This document shows, in pieces, positions 6,649 through 14,067 of a stretch of DNA of 15,190 bases. The notes under the pieces are model-generated. The model was not told the origin of the DNA. It did not search any database and worked only from the letters and a program-made list of their open reading frames with translations. Location: assembly GCA_033722075.1 (NCBI GenBank), contig JAWVZU010000065.1:1-15190 (forward strand), given 5' to 3'. A program made the translations under genes and the position numbers. Each line of letters starts with the position of its first letter. The stretch's first letter is position 1. The stretch is from JAWVZU01 sp033722075 (GTDB taxonomy: Bacteria > Pseudomonadota > Gammaproteobacteria > Xanthomonadales > SZUA-38).

Positions 6649-9600
6649 AAAAGCTCCTCCTCATCGCCGTTCTCCTGCTGGCTCTGTTGTCCGCGCTGGG
6701 CTGGATCGTGGTCGGGACCGGCTGGGGACTGCGCTTCGCGCTGGACCGGGTCGACGCCTGGTCGCCCGTGGAGCTGAGGGTCGATAGGACGGAAGGTCGT
6801 CTGCTCGGGCCTGTGACGCTCACCGGCCTCCGCGTCCAAGGAACGGGCTGGTCCTTTGTCGCGGAACGCCTGGAAGTAGCCTGGCGACCGCTCGATCTCC
6901 TGGACCGGACCCTCGCGATCGAGCAGATCTCCGGACGCTCGCTGGAACTCGTCATCACTGCCGAACCCTCGCCGGAAGAACCGGAACCTGTCGGCCCACC
7001 AGGGCTGGAAAGCGACTGGAATGTCCAGCTCGGCGGGCTGGATGTCGACGAACTCGTGGTCACGCGGGCTGAACAGCACCTCGTACTGGACGACATCTCG
7101 GCTGCCGGACAGCTGACCGGTCACCGGCTCACCGTGAGACAGCTCGCCCTGGACCTGAGCGACCGACGGATTCAGCTGGCCGGCCAGGTCGAAACCGCCG
7201 ACCGCTATGCGCATGAGCTGGAGCTGAGCGTCTCCGACCCCGAAATGGTCGTCTCGGCGACGGGCGACCGACGGGAGACGAGCCTCTCCGTCCAGGCGGC
7301 TCCCTGGGGCCTGCGGGCATCCGGCCGGGCCAACGACCTGTTCGAAGATCCGACCTGGACCGTCCAGGGCGGCTTGCAACCGGACGACCCGAGCCTGCCG
7401 GAAGCTACCTTCGACTTCTCGGGAACGACCACATCGGCCCGGGGCAACCTGACCCTGGAACTGGGCGCCAGGACACTCAGCTTTTCCGAGATCGAAACTC
7501 GCTGGTCAGACGCCCTCACGGTGAGCGCCGAACGCTGGACGCTCGACGATCCGCCGCTTTCGGGAGGGCTTCAGCTTGCACGAAATCCGGCGGGTGAACT
7601 CGACGCGTCCATCGATTTTGACGGTCGGCTCGCCGACCAACCCGTCGTCGGCAACCTGCGGGCCTCGGGTGCGCCCGATTCGTATCGGCTTTCCGGGGCC
7701 GGGAGCGGCCTGGAGCATTGGGCCTGGCGCCTGTCCGGGAATGGCGACACGGAAGGGCTCGCCGACCTGGAACTTGCGCTCGATGGCGGCGACGCCGGGT
7801 CGGCAACAGCCGGGGGCCGACTGAGTTGGGCGCCCGAAGTGAGCTGGCACCTGAACTGGCAGGCCCGAGGCCTGAATCCCGCGTCGTTTACGGAGGGCTG
7901 GACCGGCGCCCTGGATCTCGACGGGGAGGCCCGCGGGACCACCGATTCGGCAGACCTGCGACTGAGCTCCATCTCGGGGACTCTGCTCGATCAGCCCCTC
8001 GCCGGAACGGCTCGTCTCAGCCTCGTCCCGGCCGGCGCCGAGACCATAGAAGCCGACCTGTCCGTCGGCGGCAGTCGGGTCGAGGTTTCAGGCACCTGGG
8101 CTGCAGACCAGCATCTCACCGGTCGGGTGGACGTGGTGGATCTCGGGAATCTGCACCCGGAAGCAGGGGGCACCGTCGAGGCCGACTTCGATCTAAAGCC
8201 CCGCGAGCTGCAGCTGGACCTGGCCGGCCGTTCGCTGTCCTACCGGGCCCATGCCGTAGCGAGCATCAGCGCAACGGGAGGCGTGTCCCTTGCAGAGAAC
8301 GGTACCAGCGACTTCACCTTCAGCGGCCAGGGTCTGCGCCTTGCCGGTGAGCCGATCGATCGCCTCACCGGGACCGCCAAGGGACCCGCCGGCGCATTGG
8401 CGGTGAACCTGCAAATGGCCGGTGAACGGGGCGTCGTCTCCGGTGCGTTGACCGCCGACCTGCTCGATAAGCCACGCCGGATCGCGCTCGAGACGCTCCG
8501 GCTGGAAGACGACTCGTTTGGATCCTGGAGCCTCGAAGAGTCCACGACGGTCGCCGTCGATGCCGGTCTTTTCCGCCTGCAGCCCGCCTGCCTGACGGCG
8601 TCGTCCGGGAAACTGTGCGCCATGGCCGACGTATCCGCCGAACAGGCCGGCAGGGTCGAAATCGAGTTGATCGGAGCCGCCGCTCAATTACTGGAGCTGC
8701 CGCTGTCCGCTCTGGCCGAGGAGCCGGTTCACCTGGGTGGCAAGCTCGACGGCCAACTCGTCGCCGAGACGACCGGGCTCAAGCTCGCGAGCCTGGAGGC
8801 GCGGGTGGAAGGCCATGCGGAGATCGCTCTGCCGGCCCGAGAGGAATTCACGGCCCTGGAACTGGAGCATTTCGAGGTTGGCCTCGACGGGACCGGTGAG
8901 CGCCTTGACGGGACGCTCGCCGCTCGCGCAGGTGATGCCAGCGCCACCGGAGCCTTCCACCTTCTCGACCCGCTGGGTGAATCGCCCGTCCTCGAGGACT
9001 CGAGCCTGGACCTTGAAATCGCGCGGCTCACCCGATTCGAGGCCTGGGTGCCCCAGCTGGCCGACCTCAGTGGCACGGCAAAGGCCAGGTTGCAGGTGAG
9101 CGGGCCCATCAGCAACCCCGACCTTTCCGGCAGCGGCGAAGTGGGTGGGCTGGTCTTCACCGTGCCCGACTACGGAACCCGTGTGAAGGACGGCACCATG
9201 CGCATCACGATCGCGCCGGATGGGGAACTCGAGGTGAGCGCTGCACTGCCCACCGGTGAAGGCACGCTCCGCGGCGAGGGTTCGGGCAGGCTCGAGGGGG
9301 CCCGGATCGCGGCCCTCGATCTGGTGGTCACCGGCGAACGGGTCATTTTCGCCGACGCACCCGACCTCACCCTGATCACCTCACCAAACCTGCAACTCCA
9401 ACGAAAGGCCGACCGCACACGGATTACCGGAACACTGCGCATCGACGCCGCGACGATCGAGCGTCGCCTGGCGGAAGCCGAAGTCCGACCCTCCCCAGAC
9501 GTCGTCCTGGTCGGTGAAACCCGGGTCCAGGAGACCGGTCTGCTTGATCGGGCTGATATCCAAATCACGGTCGCCATACCCGAACCGGTTCGCTTCAGCG

Positions 9601-10253
9601 GTTTCGGCATGGACGCCAGGCTGACCGGCGAACTCACCGTCGCAGATCGACCGGGCGAACCGCAGCGCGCCTCCGGCGAGCTCCGGCTCTCCGGGACCTA
9701 CGAGGCCTACGGTCAGGAGCTGACGATCGAGGATGGAAGGCTCATCTATTCCGGGACATCGCTGGACAATCCGGGCCTCAGGATCGAGGCATTCCGCGAC
9801 GTGGACGGCGTCAAGGCCGGAGTGCGAGTTACCGGACGCGCCGCCAGTCCCCGGGTGGAACTCTACTCCGAGCCGGCCATGGAGGATTCGAGCATCCTGG
9901 CCTACCTTCTGCTCGGACGCTCCCTCAATGAGGCCACTTCGGACCAGGCCGGAGATCTTCGCAATGCGGCCCTGGCGATTGCCATGAGCGCCGGCAACGA
10001 CCTCTCCCAGGGCGTCGGCGGGACCCTCGGGCTGGAGCAGCTCACCCTGACCGTGAGCGAGGACCTCGGGGGCGCTGCGCTGATCATCGGCCGCCAGATC
10101 GCCCGCAACCTGTTCCTGACCTACAGCATCGGTCTGTTCGCGCCGGTTGATCTGCTCGAGCTGCAGTATCGGCTGAGCGAGCACTGGTCGCTGGAGACGC
10201 AGGTGGGCACGGAAGCACGAGTGTCCTTGCGCTACCGGATCGAGACCGACTAG
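6645..10253 (+). CDS. tamB: Translocation and assembly module inner-membrane subunit TamB (DUF490/AsmA-like)
   Basis: The inner-membrane-anchored partner of TamA. TamB and other AsmA-like proteins form long beta-taco structures across the periplasm, and the family is implicated in phospholipid transport to the outer membrane and in assembly of some outer-membrane proteins. Seen: 1202 aa (E. coli TamB is about 1259). An N-terminal signal anchor spans about residues 3-24 (start MKKLLLIAVLLLALL). A very long repetitive beta-rich region follows, with many alternating hydrophobic/polar strands and almost no cysteine. The C-terminal TamB/DUF490 domain covers roughly the last 330 residues; its end, GLFAPVDLLELQYRL followed by a beta strand closing in RYRIETD, matches the typical family end. 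The start is GTG 6645, overlapping the tamA stop as GTGA. The gene ends in a TAG that forms one arm of an inverted repeat shared with the convergent ppx stop. Confidence 0.93.
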   Translation: MKKLLLIAVLLLALLSALGWIVVGTGWGLRFALDRVDAWSPVELRVDRTEGRLLGPVTLTGLRVQGTGWSFVAERLEVAWRPLDLLDRTLAIEQISGRSLELVITAEPSPEEPEPVGPPGLESDWNVQLGGLDVDELVVTRAEQHLVLDDISAAGQLTGHRLTVRQLALDLSDRRIQLAGQVETADRYAHELELSVSDPEMVVSATGDRRETSLSVQAAPWGLRASGRANDLFEDPTWTVQGGLQPDDPSLPEATFDFSGTTTSARGNLTLELGARTLSFSEIETRWSDALTVSAERWTLDDPPLSGGLQLARNPAGELDASIDFDGRLADQPVVGNLRASGAPDSYRLSGAGSGLEHWAWRLSGNGDTEGLADLELALDGGDAGSATAGGRLSWAPEVSWHLNWQARGLNPASFTEGWTGALDLDGEARGTTDSADLRLSSISGTLLDQPLAGTARLSLVPAGAETIEADLSVGGSRVEVSGTWAADQHLTGRVDVVDLGNLHPEAGGTVEADFDLKPRELQLDLAGRSLSYRAHAVASISATGGVSLAENGTSDFTFSGQGLRLAGEPIDRLTGTAKGPAGALAVNLQMAGERGVVSGALTADLLDKPRRIALETLRLEDDSFGSWSLEESTTVAVDAGLFRLQPACLTASSGKLCAMADVSAEQAGRVEIELIGAAAQLLELPLSALAEEPVHLGGKLDGQLVAETTGLKLASLEARVEGHAEIALPAREEFTALELEHFEVGLDGTGERLDGTLAARAGDASATGAFHLLDPLGESPVLEDSSLDLEIARLTRFEAWVPQLADLSGTAKARLQVSGPISNPDLSGSGEVGGLVFTVPDYGTRVKDGTMRITIAPDGELEVSAALPTGEGTLRGEGSGRLEGARIAALDLVVTGERVIFADAPDLTLITSPNLQLQRKADRTRITGTLRIDAATIERRLAEAEVRPSPDVVLVGETRVQETGLLDRADIQITVAIPEPVRFSGFGMDARLTGELTVADRPGEPQRASGELRLSGTYEAYGQELTIEDGRLIYSGTSLDNPGLRIEAFRDVDGVKAGVRVTGRAASPRVELYSEPAMEDSSILAYLLLGRSLNEATSDQAGDLRNAALAIAMSAGNDLSQGVGGTLGLEQLTLTVSEDLGGAALIIGRQIARNLFLTYSIGLFAPVDLLELQYRLSEHWSLETQVGTEARVSLRYRIETD

Positions 10254-10283
10254 CTAGCTTCCTGTTTGGGACCGGGCTAGTCG
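10247..10283 (+). repeat. 8-bp inverted repeat spanning both convergent stop codons (tamB and ppx)
   Basis: CGACTAGC at 10247-10254 is perfectly complementary to GCTAGTCG at 10276-10283, with a 21-nt loop. Both genes end in Asp-TAG (GACTAG), so each arm holds one stop codon. The 23 bp between the genes is the only space for termination. The hairpin could act as a weak bidirectional terminator or 3'-end stabiliser, but neither flank has a T-run, so I do not call a standard intrinsic terminator. Confidence 0.4.
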
Positions 10284-11833
10284 CGAACCAGGTCGAGGCG
10301 GAAATCCAGCTTCTTCAGCTTGGACGCCTCTTCCCGCAGATCCGCCAGGGTCAGCGGATGGGCATTCAGCCAGGACTCGGGCAGGAACAGGCGCAGCTTG
10401 CGCTCCTTCGCTTCGACCCGAACGGGAATCGACTCACCGAGCGCACGGGCACGGTTGAACAGCACCGCCAGACGAAGCAGCACGGTGATGCGGATCGCAT
10501 CGTCCTGGAAGCGCGATGCCAGCTTCAGGAACAGGTCCGGGTTCGGTTTTCGGCGATGATTGCGGATGAGGACTGCCAGGATCAGCTGCTCCTGCTTCGA
10601 GAAGCCGGGCAGATCGGAGTTCTCGATCAGGTAGGCGCCGTGGCGGTGGTAGCCGTGATGGGAGATGTTCAGCCCGATCTCGTGCAACAGCGCGCCCCAG
10701 GCGAGCAGCGCCTGGGCGTTGTTCGACAGCCCCCAGTGATGGCGCACCTGATCGATCAGATCCAGGGCCAGTTCCCGGACCTGTTCCGCCTGGCCGCGGT
10801 CCACCCGATAACGCTCCAGCATCGCCTCGACTGCGGCATTGCGGGGGTCGGCGTGGAGGATGCGCCCCAACATATCGTACAGGAGCCCCTCACGCAGCGC
10901 GTAATCGGCGACGATGATCCGGTCCAGGCCAAGGGTATCCAGGCAGGTTTCGACGATCACGGCGCCGCTGGCGAAGACCGGGCGCCGGCGCTCGGACAGC
11001 CCGGACAGGTTGATCTTGTCGACCTTCCCGGCGCTCAGCAAGGCGGCTCGGATTTCCGCGGCGGCGTCCGGCGTGATGCCGCGCTCACTCCACCCCTGGT
11101 TCACTGCGACGGAACGCACGGCCTTCATGGTGCCGCTGGAACCCAGCGCTTCCTGCCAGCCGCAGGCCTTGAAGTCGTCGGCGATTCGCTGCAGCTCCAG
11201 CTCGATCGCCGTCCGGGCCTTCTTCCAGCGCTTCCGGGTGATCTTGCCATCGGCGAAGTGGCGCTGAGCGATGCCTACGCACCCGAAGTACAGGCTGGAG
11301 AGAAGAATCGGGCTGAAATCGCGTCCGATGATGAACTCGGTACTGCCCCCGCCGATGTCGATCACCAGGCGCTGATTGCCCCGTTCGGAAATGCCGTGGG
11401 CCACGCCCAGGTAGACCAGACGCGCTTCTTCCTGGCCGCTGACGATCTCGATCGCATGCCCGAGCCGCTCCTCGGCAGCGCTCAGAAAGCGCCAGCCGTC
11501 CTTCATGCGCCGCAGGGCATTGGTTCCGACGGCCCTGACGTTGCTCGTCGGGATTCGAGCCAGGCGCTCCCCGAATCGCTCCAGGCAATCCAGTGCCCGG
11601 GTCTCGACCGCGTCGGTCAGCGCCCCGTTGCGCTTGACGCCTTCGGCGAGACGCACCATCTCCTTCAGCCGGTCGATGACATGCAGGGTGCCGTGGTCGT
11701 AGCGCACAACCACCAGGTGGAAGCTGTTCGAACCCAGATCGACGGCCGCGAAGGACTGCCCCTCGAGCGGTCGCGTGTCGAACTCGTCCGCAAAGGACTC
11801 GGAAACCGCCGTGGCTGGCTGTGGCGTCGACAG
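10277..11833 (-). CDS. ppx: Exopolyphosphatase / guanosine pentaphosphatase, Ppx/GppA family
   Basis: Hydrolyses terminal phosphates from inorganic polyphosphate, and in some members pppGpp, linking phosphate storage and stringent signalling in the cytoplasm. Seen, numbering from CTG 11833: the first phosphate loop DLGSNS at 32-37, then the family block GTNALR near 103. Next are SGQEEARL at about 132-139, with the catalytic-type Glu135, and the second phosphate loop VIDIGGGSTEF at 157-167. GSSGTMKAV follows, and the C-terminal half carries an HD-like LLHEIGLNISHH segment. The length is 518 aa (E. coli Ppx 513, GppA 494). The start is unusual: an in-frame TAA lies 15 nt before CTG 11833, and no ATG, GTG or TTG occurs before GTG 11713, which lies after the essential DLGSNS loop. 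CTG 11833 is the only plausible start giving a full protein. It has only AGG at 11844-11842 as a Shine-Dalgarno. Ppx versus GppA specificity is not decided here. Confidence 0.88.
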   Translation of the reverse strand: MSTPQPATAVSESFADEFDTRPLEGQSFAAVDLGSNSFHLVVVRYDHGTLHVIDRLKEMVRLAEGVKRNGALTDAVETRALDCLERFGERLARIPTSNVRAVGTNALRRMKDGWRFLSAAEERLGHAIEIVSGQEEARLVYLGVAHGISERGNQRLVIDIGGGSTEFIIGRDFSPILLSSLYFGCVGIAQRHFADGKITRKRWKKARTAIELELQRIADDFKACGWQEALGSSGTMKAVRSVAVNQGWSERGITPDAAAEIRAALLSAGKVDKINLSGLSERRRPVFASGAVIVETCLDTLGLDRIIVADYALREGLLYDMLGRILHADPRNAAVEAMLERYRVDRGQAEQVRELALDLIDQVRHHWGLSNNAQALLAWGALLHEIGLNISHHGYHRHGAYLIENSDLPGFSKQEQLILAVLIRNHRRKPNPDLFLKLASRFQDDAIRITVLLRLAVLFNRARALGESIPVRVEAKERKLRLFLPESWLNAHPLTLADLREEASKLKKLDFRLDLVRD

Positions 11834-11865
11834 AGGAACAACCTGTTACTGCGGAGCTTGCGCCG

Positions 11866-11871
11866 ATTATA
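11866..11871 (-). promoter_or_regulatory. Possible -10 element of ppx inside the end of bepA
   Basis: On the minus strand TATAAT, a perfect -10 consensus, reads from 11871 to 11866, just after the bepA stop at 11880-11878. Initiation near 11859 would give a leader of about 26 nt to the CTG at 11833. The -35 position at a 17-bp spacing (CGCGTC) does not match consensus, so the promoter is uncertain, and ppx may instead be read from upstream. Confidence 0.3.
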
Positions 11872-11877
11872 TCGGGA

Positions 11878-13362
11878 TCAGCCGCGCCGACGCGATTCCC
11901 CCTTGCCTTCGCTCGGATCGTAGCCGTTGCGCCGCTCGATCTCCGCGAGGATCGGTTCCATTTCCGCCAGGCGGGCCTCGATGCGCGAGCGCTGGTAGTA
12001 GTCGAGGCCACCGGTCTTCAGCAAACCCCGCAGCTGGCTGACGGCATCGTACACGCGCCCTTGCAGGAAGACGTAGTGCGCATAGGCCTCGCTGGCACGC
12101 ACCGGCTCACCGGCGGCATCCGCAGCCCGCGCATAGGTCCGGAACAGCACCGCATCCTTGGTATGCCGGGCGAGGAGCGGCCGCAGCATCTCCTCCGCAA
12201 GCTTCGGGTCCGATGTGTCGTCCTTGAGCAGTTCTTCAGCGTAGGCAATGGCAATTGCCCGGTTTCTCGGGTAGGCCTGGCGGAGATCTTCGAAGGCCTC
12301 CGCCTCGCCGGAGCTTCGGAAGGCAAGGCGGGCATTGAGAATCGCCACCGGGAGCGAGTCGCTGCCGGAAATGACCGGCAGGCGCAGGGTCTCGGCCGCA
12401 CCGACCAGATCACCCGCGCGTTGCTGGGCAAGCGCCAGACCATAGGCGAGATGTCTCTCGCCGCTGCCCACCTTCCTGTAGTAGGCGACTGCGTCGTTCG
12501 GATGATCCGCCGTCAGGACCCGCACCCGCTCGCGCATCATCAGGAATGCGGCCGGATCCCGCTTCTTGTCAGGTGCCACCGTGGCCTGGGCGGCCCGGTT
12601 CTTGGCCTCGGCGATTCGCGTCGCCTCCACCGGGTGGGTGCGCAGGAACTCGGGTATCTCAAGACCGTAGGTTCGCGAGATCTGCTGCATCTTGCCAAAG
12701 AAGCTGGCCATTCCGTCGGGATCGTAGCCGGCTTTTGCCAACGTGTTGATGCCGACCCGGTCCGCCTCGTACTCGTTGGCCCGGGTGAAGTTGATCTGCA
12801 TCTGCTGCATCAGGGCCTGGGTGCCTACCACGGCGGTCTGCACCGCGTCGCCGTTACCTGCGCCCGCCAGTACCGCGCCGAGCATGAGCAGGGTCATGGG
12901 CAGGCTCATCTTCTGGGCCGACTCGACGGCGCGCGCCAGGTGCCGCTGGGTCACGTGCGCGATCTCATGCGCCAGCACAGCGGCCACTTCGCTCTCGTTC
13001 TCCGCCGTGAGGAGCAGCTCGCTGTGAATTCCGATATTCCCACCGGGCGCCGCAAACGCGTTGACCGAATCGTCGTCGATCAGGAAGAAATTGAAGGACC
13101 GCTCCGGCTCGTCGGAAAACGCAACCAGGCTGTAACCGAGGTGGTTCACGTAGTCCACCACCAGCGGGTCTTCGACCATCTGGGCCAGACGCCGGAGCTC
13201 GCGCATCAGTGCGTCGCCGTAGGCATCCTCGTCCTGCTGCGACACCACCACGCCGGAAGAATCACCGATGTCGGGCAGACGGATGCCCTCCTGGCCGGAG
13301 GAGCTGGTCCAGGTCACGGCGGCAATGAGTGCCGCCATTGCAATACGCTTCAGAATCTCCAC
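11878..13362 (-). CDS. bepA: Periplasmic M48 metalloprotease with TPR-like region, BepA family
   Basis: A zinc metalloprotease of the BepA (YfgC) type. It acts in the periplasm near the BAM machinery, where E. coli BepA helps LptD assembly and degrades stalled outer-membrane proteins. Seen, numbering from GTG 13362: a signal peptide at about 1-23 without a lipobox. The M48 core follows with HEIAH (His132, Glu133, His136), the third-ligand motif NEYEAD (Glu197) and THP with His243, the counterpart of the regulatory His246 of E. coli BepA. A helical C-terminal half (about 255-480) is rich in Ala/Leu and YA-type turns, as in the TPR domain of BepA. The length is 494 aa (E. coli 487). A TTG at 13389 and an ATG at 13338 are in-frame alternatives, but only GTG 13362 has a good Shine-Dalgarno. 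The gene follows the Rieske gene by 38 bp, so the two are probably cotranscribed. Confidence 0.9.
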   Translation of the reverse strand: MEILKRIAMAALIAAVTWTSSSGQEGIRLPDIGDSSGVVVSQQDEDAYGDALMRELRRLAQMVEDPLVVDYVNHLGYSLVAFSDEPERSFNFFLIDDDSVNAFAAPGGNIGIHSELLLTAENESEVAAVLAHEIAHVTQRHLARAVESAQKMSLPMTLLMLGAVLAGAGNGDAVQTAVVGTQALMQQMQINFTRANEYEADRVGINTLAKAGYDPDGMASFFGKMQQISRTYGLEIPEFLRTHPVEATRIAEAKNRAAQATVAPDKKRDPAAFLMMRERVRVLTADHPNDAVAYYRKVGSGERHLAYGLALAQQRAGDLVGAAETLRLPVISGSDSLPVAILNARLAFRSSGEAEAFEDLRQAYPRNRAIAIAYAEELLKDDTSDPKLAEEMLRPLLARHTKDAVLFRTYARAADAAGEPVRASEAYAHYVFLQGRVYDAVSQLRGLLKTGGLDYYQRSRIEARLAEMEPILAEIERRNGYDPSEGKGESRRRG

Positions 13363-13366
13363 GGCG

Positions 13367-13371
13367 TCCTT
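13367..13371 (-). promoter_or_regulatory. Ribosome binding site that fixes the GTG start of bepA
   Basis: On the minus strand AAGGA at 13371-13367 is followed after 4 nt by GTG at 13362. The alternative TTG at 13389 and ATG at 13338 lack a comparable Shine-Dalgarno, so the product should start MEILKRIAMAALIAAV, a normal signal peptide. Confidence 0.55.
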
Positions 13372-13400
13372 AGACCGGCTCGGCTGCAACAGGTTTCATG

Positions 13401-13754
13401 TCACGCATCCCTCGCATCCGGCTCGATGGCATAGACCACGCCATCGCGTACAGCCACGGGAATATCGATCAATCGACTTCCCAGGCACGGTCCCCCGACG
13501 GCCTCACCCGTCTCCACGATGAAAGTCGCTCCGTGTGCCGCACAGACCAGTCGCCCCTGCGGCGTGAAAAGAAACTGGTCCGGCGCCCAGTTGAGCGGCC
13601 GGCCGGCATGGGGACACACGTTCAGGTAAACGAAAACGGTGCGCTCGCGACGCATGACGATGAGGGACTGCCGGGTGCCGTTCACCTCCGCAAACACCTC
13701 CTTCGCGCCTTCCCCGGGTATTTCTTCCAGGGCACAGATCCGGTCACCGCTCAT
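13401..13754 (-). CDS. Small stand-alone Rieske [2Fe-2S] protein
   Basis: A 117-aa ferredoxin-like Rieske protein, expected to carry one electron in the cytoplasm. Seen: CPHAGRP (Cys47, His49) and CAAHGATF (Cys71, His74), the CxH...CxxH pair that binds the cluster, followed by a TGEAVGGPCLGSRL loop with the Gly-Pro pair typical of the family. There is no signal peptide, membrane helix or oxygenase catalytic domain, so it is a free electron carrier or subunit, as in NirD-like and dioxygenase-ferredoxin members. ATG 13754 has a strong Shine-Dalgarno, GGAAGGA, about 4 nt upstream; longer readings lack family resemblance. No partner reductase or oxygenase is nearby, so the redox partner is unknown. 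The bepA start lies 38 bp downstream, which suggests a shared transcript. Confidence 0.88.
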   Translation of the reverse strand: MSGDRICALEEIPGEGAKEVFAEVNGTRQSLIVMRRERTVFVYLNVCPHAGRPLNWAPDQFLFTPQGRLVCAAHGATFIVETGEAVGGPCLGSRLIDIPVAVRDGVVYAIEPDARDA

Positions 13755-13781
13755 TGAATCCTTCCCAACACGTCCTATCTT
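13754..13781 (+). promoter_or_regulatory. Putative promoter giving a leaderless transcript of the 92-aa membrane protein
   Basis: TTGAAT at 13754-13759 and TATCTT at 13776-13781 each match 4 of 6 consensus bases, with a 16-bp spacer. Initiation about 7 nt later falls at 13788-13789, on the ATG itself, and no Shine-Dalgarno precedes that ATG. The -35 would touch the start codon of the divergent Rieske gene. This is a by-eye match. Confidence 0.3.
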
Positions 13782-13788
13782 GAACACT

Positions 13789-14067
13789 ATGAGAACACAC
13801 TTCCTGTTCAATTCTCGACAACTGCACCCGGTGTGGCAGATCCTCATCGCCGTCCTGGCCCTGGGCATGATGGGCGCGCTCTTCGCGCTCGGACTGGTCC
13901 TGTTTGCGGTGCTGGCCGTCATCGGGCTGGTTGCCGGGAGTGTACTCTACCTGCGCGCCTGGTGGCTGGGTCGCAAGATGGCCCGCCAGGGGCAGGATCC
14001 GCAGGTGATCGACGGCGAGTTCACGGTGATCCGGCGCTACCGCATCGAGCGCGACCATGATCAATAG
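13789..14067 (+). CDS. Hypothetical small membrane protein, two predicted helices
   Basis: A 92-aa protein that I do not recognise. Seen: a short polar start (MRTHFLFNSRQLHPV), then hydrophobic residues at about 16-57 rich in Leu, Ala, Val and Gly that read as two closely spaced membrane helices, and a basic, polar C-terminal tail (about 58-92) ending in RIERDHDQ. The arrangement suggests an inner-membrane hairpin with both ends in the cytoplasm. The frame is open further upstream to 13639, but that part is antisense to the Rieske gene, and ATG 13789 starts just before the hydrophobic part. It diverges from the Rieske gene with only 34 bp between start codons and has no visible Shine-Dalgarno, so it may be translated from a leaderless mRNA. 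Its stop overlaps the 3' end of the convergent SGNH hydrolase frame by 7 bp. Confidence 0.62.
   Translation: MRTHFLFNSRQLHPVWQILIAVLALGMMGALFALGLVLFAVLAVIGLVAGSVLYLRAWWLGRKMARQGQDPQVIDGEFTVIRRYRIERDHDQ

Noticed and set aside
10358..13434. Two very long plus-strand reading frames (10358-11923, 521 codons; 11821-13434, 537 codons) opposite ppx and bepA
   Set aside because: They are exactly antisense to well-supported Ppx and BepA genes, have no recognisable domain or ribosome binding site, and long antisense frames are expected in GC-rich genes.
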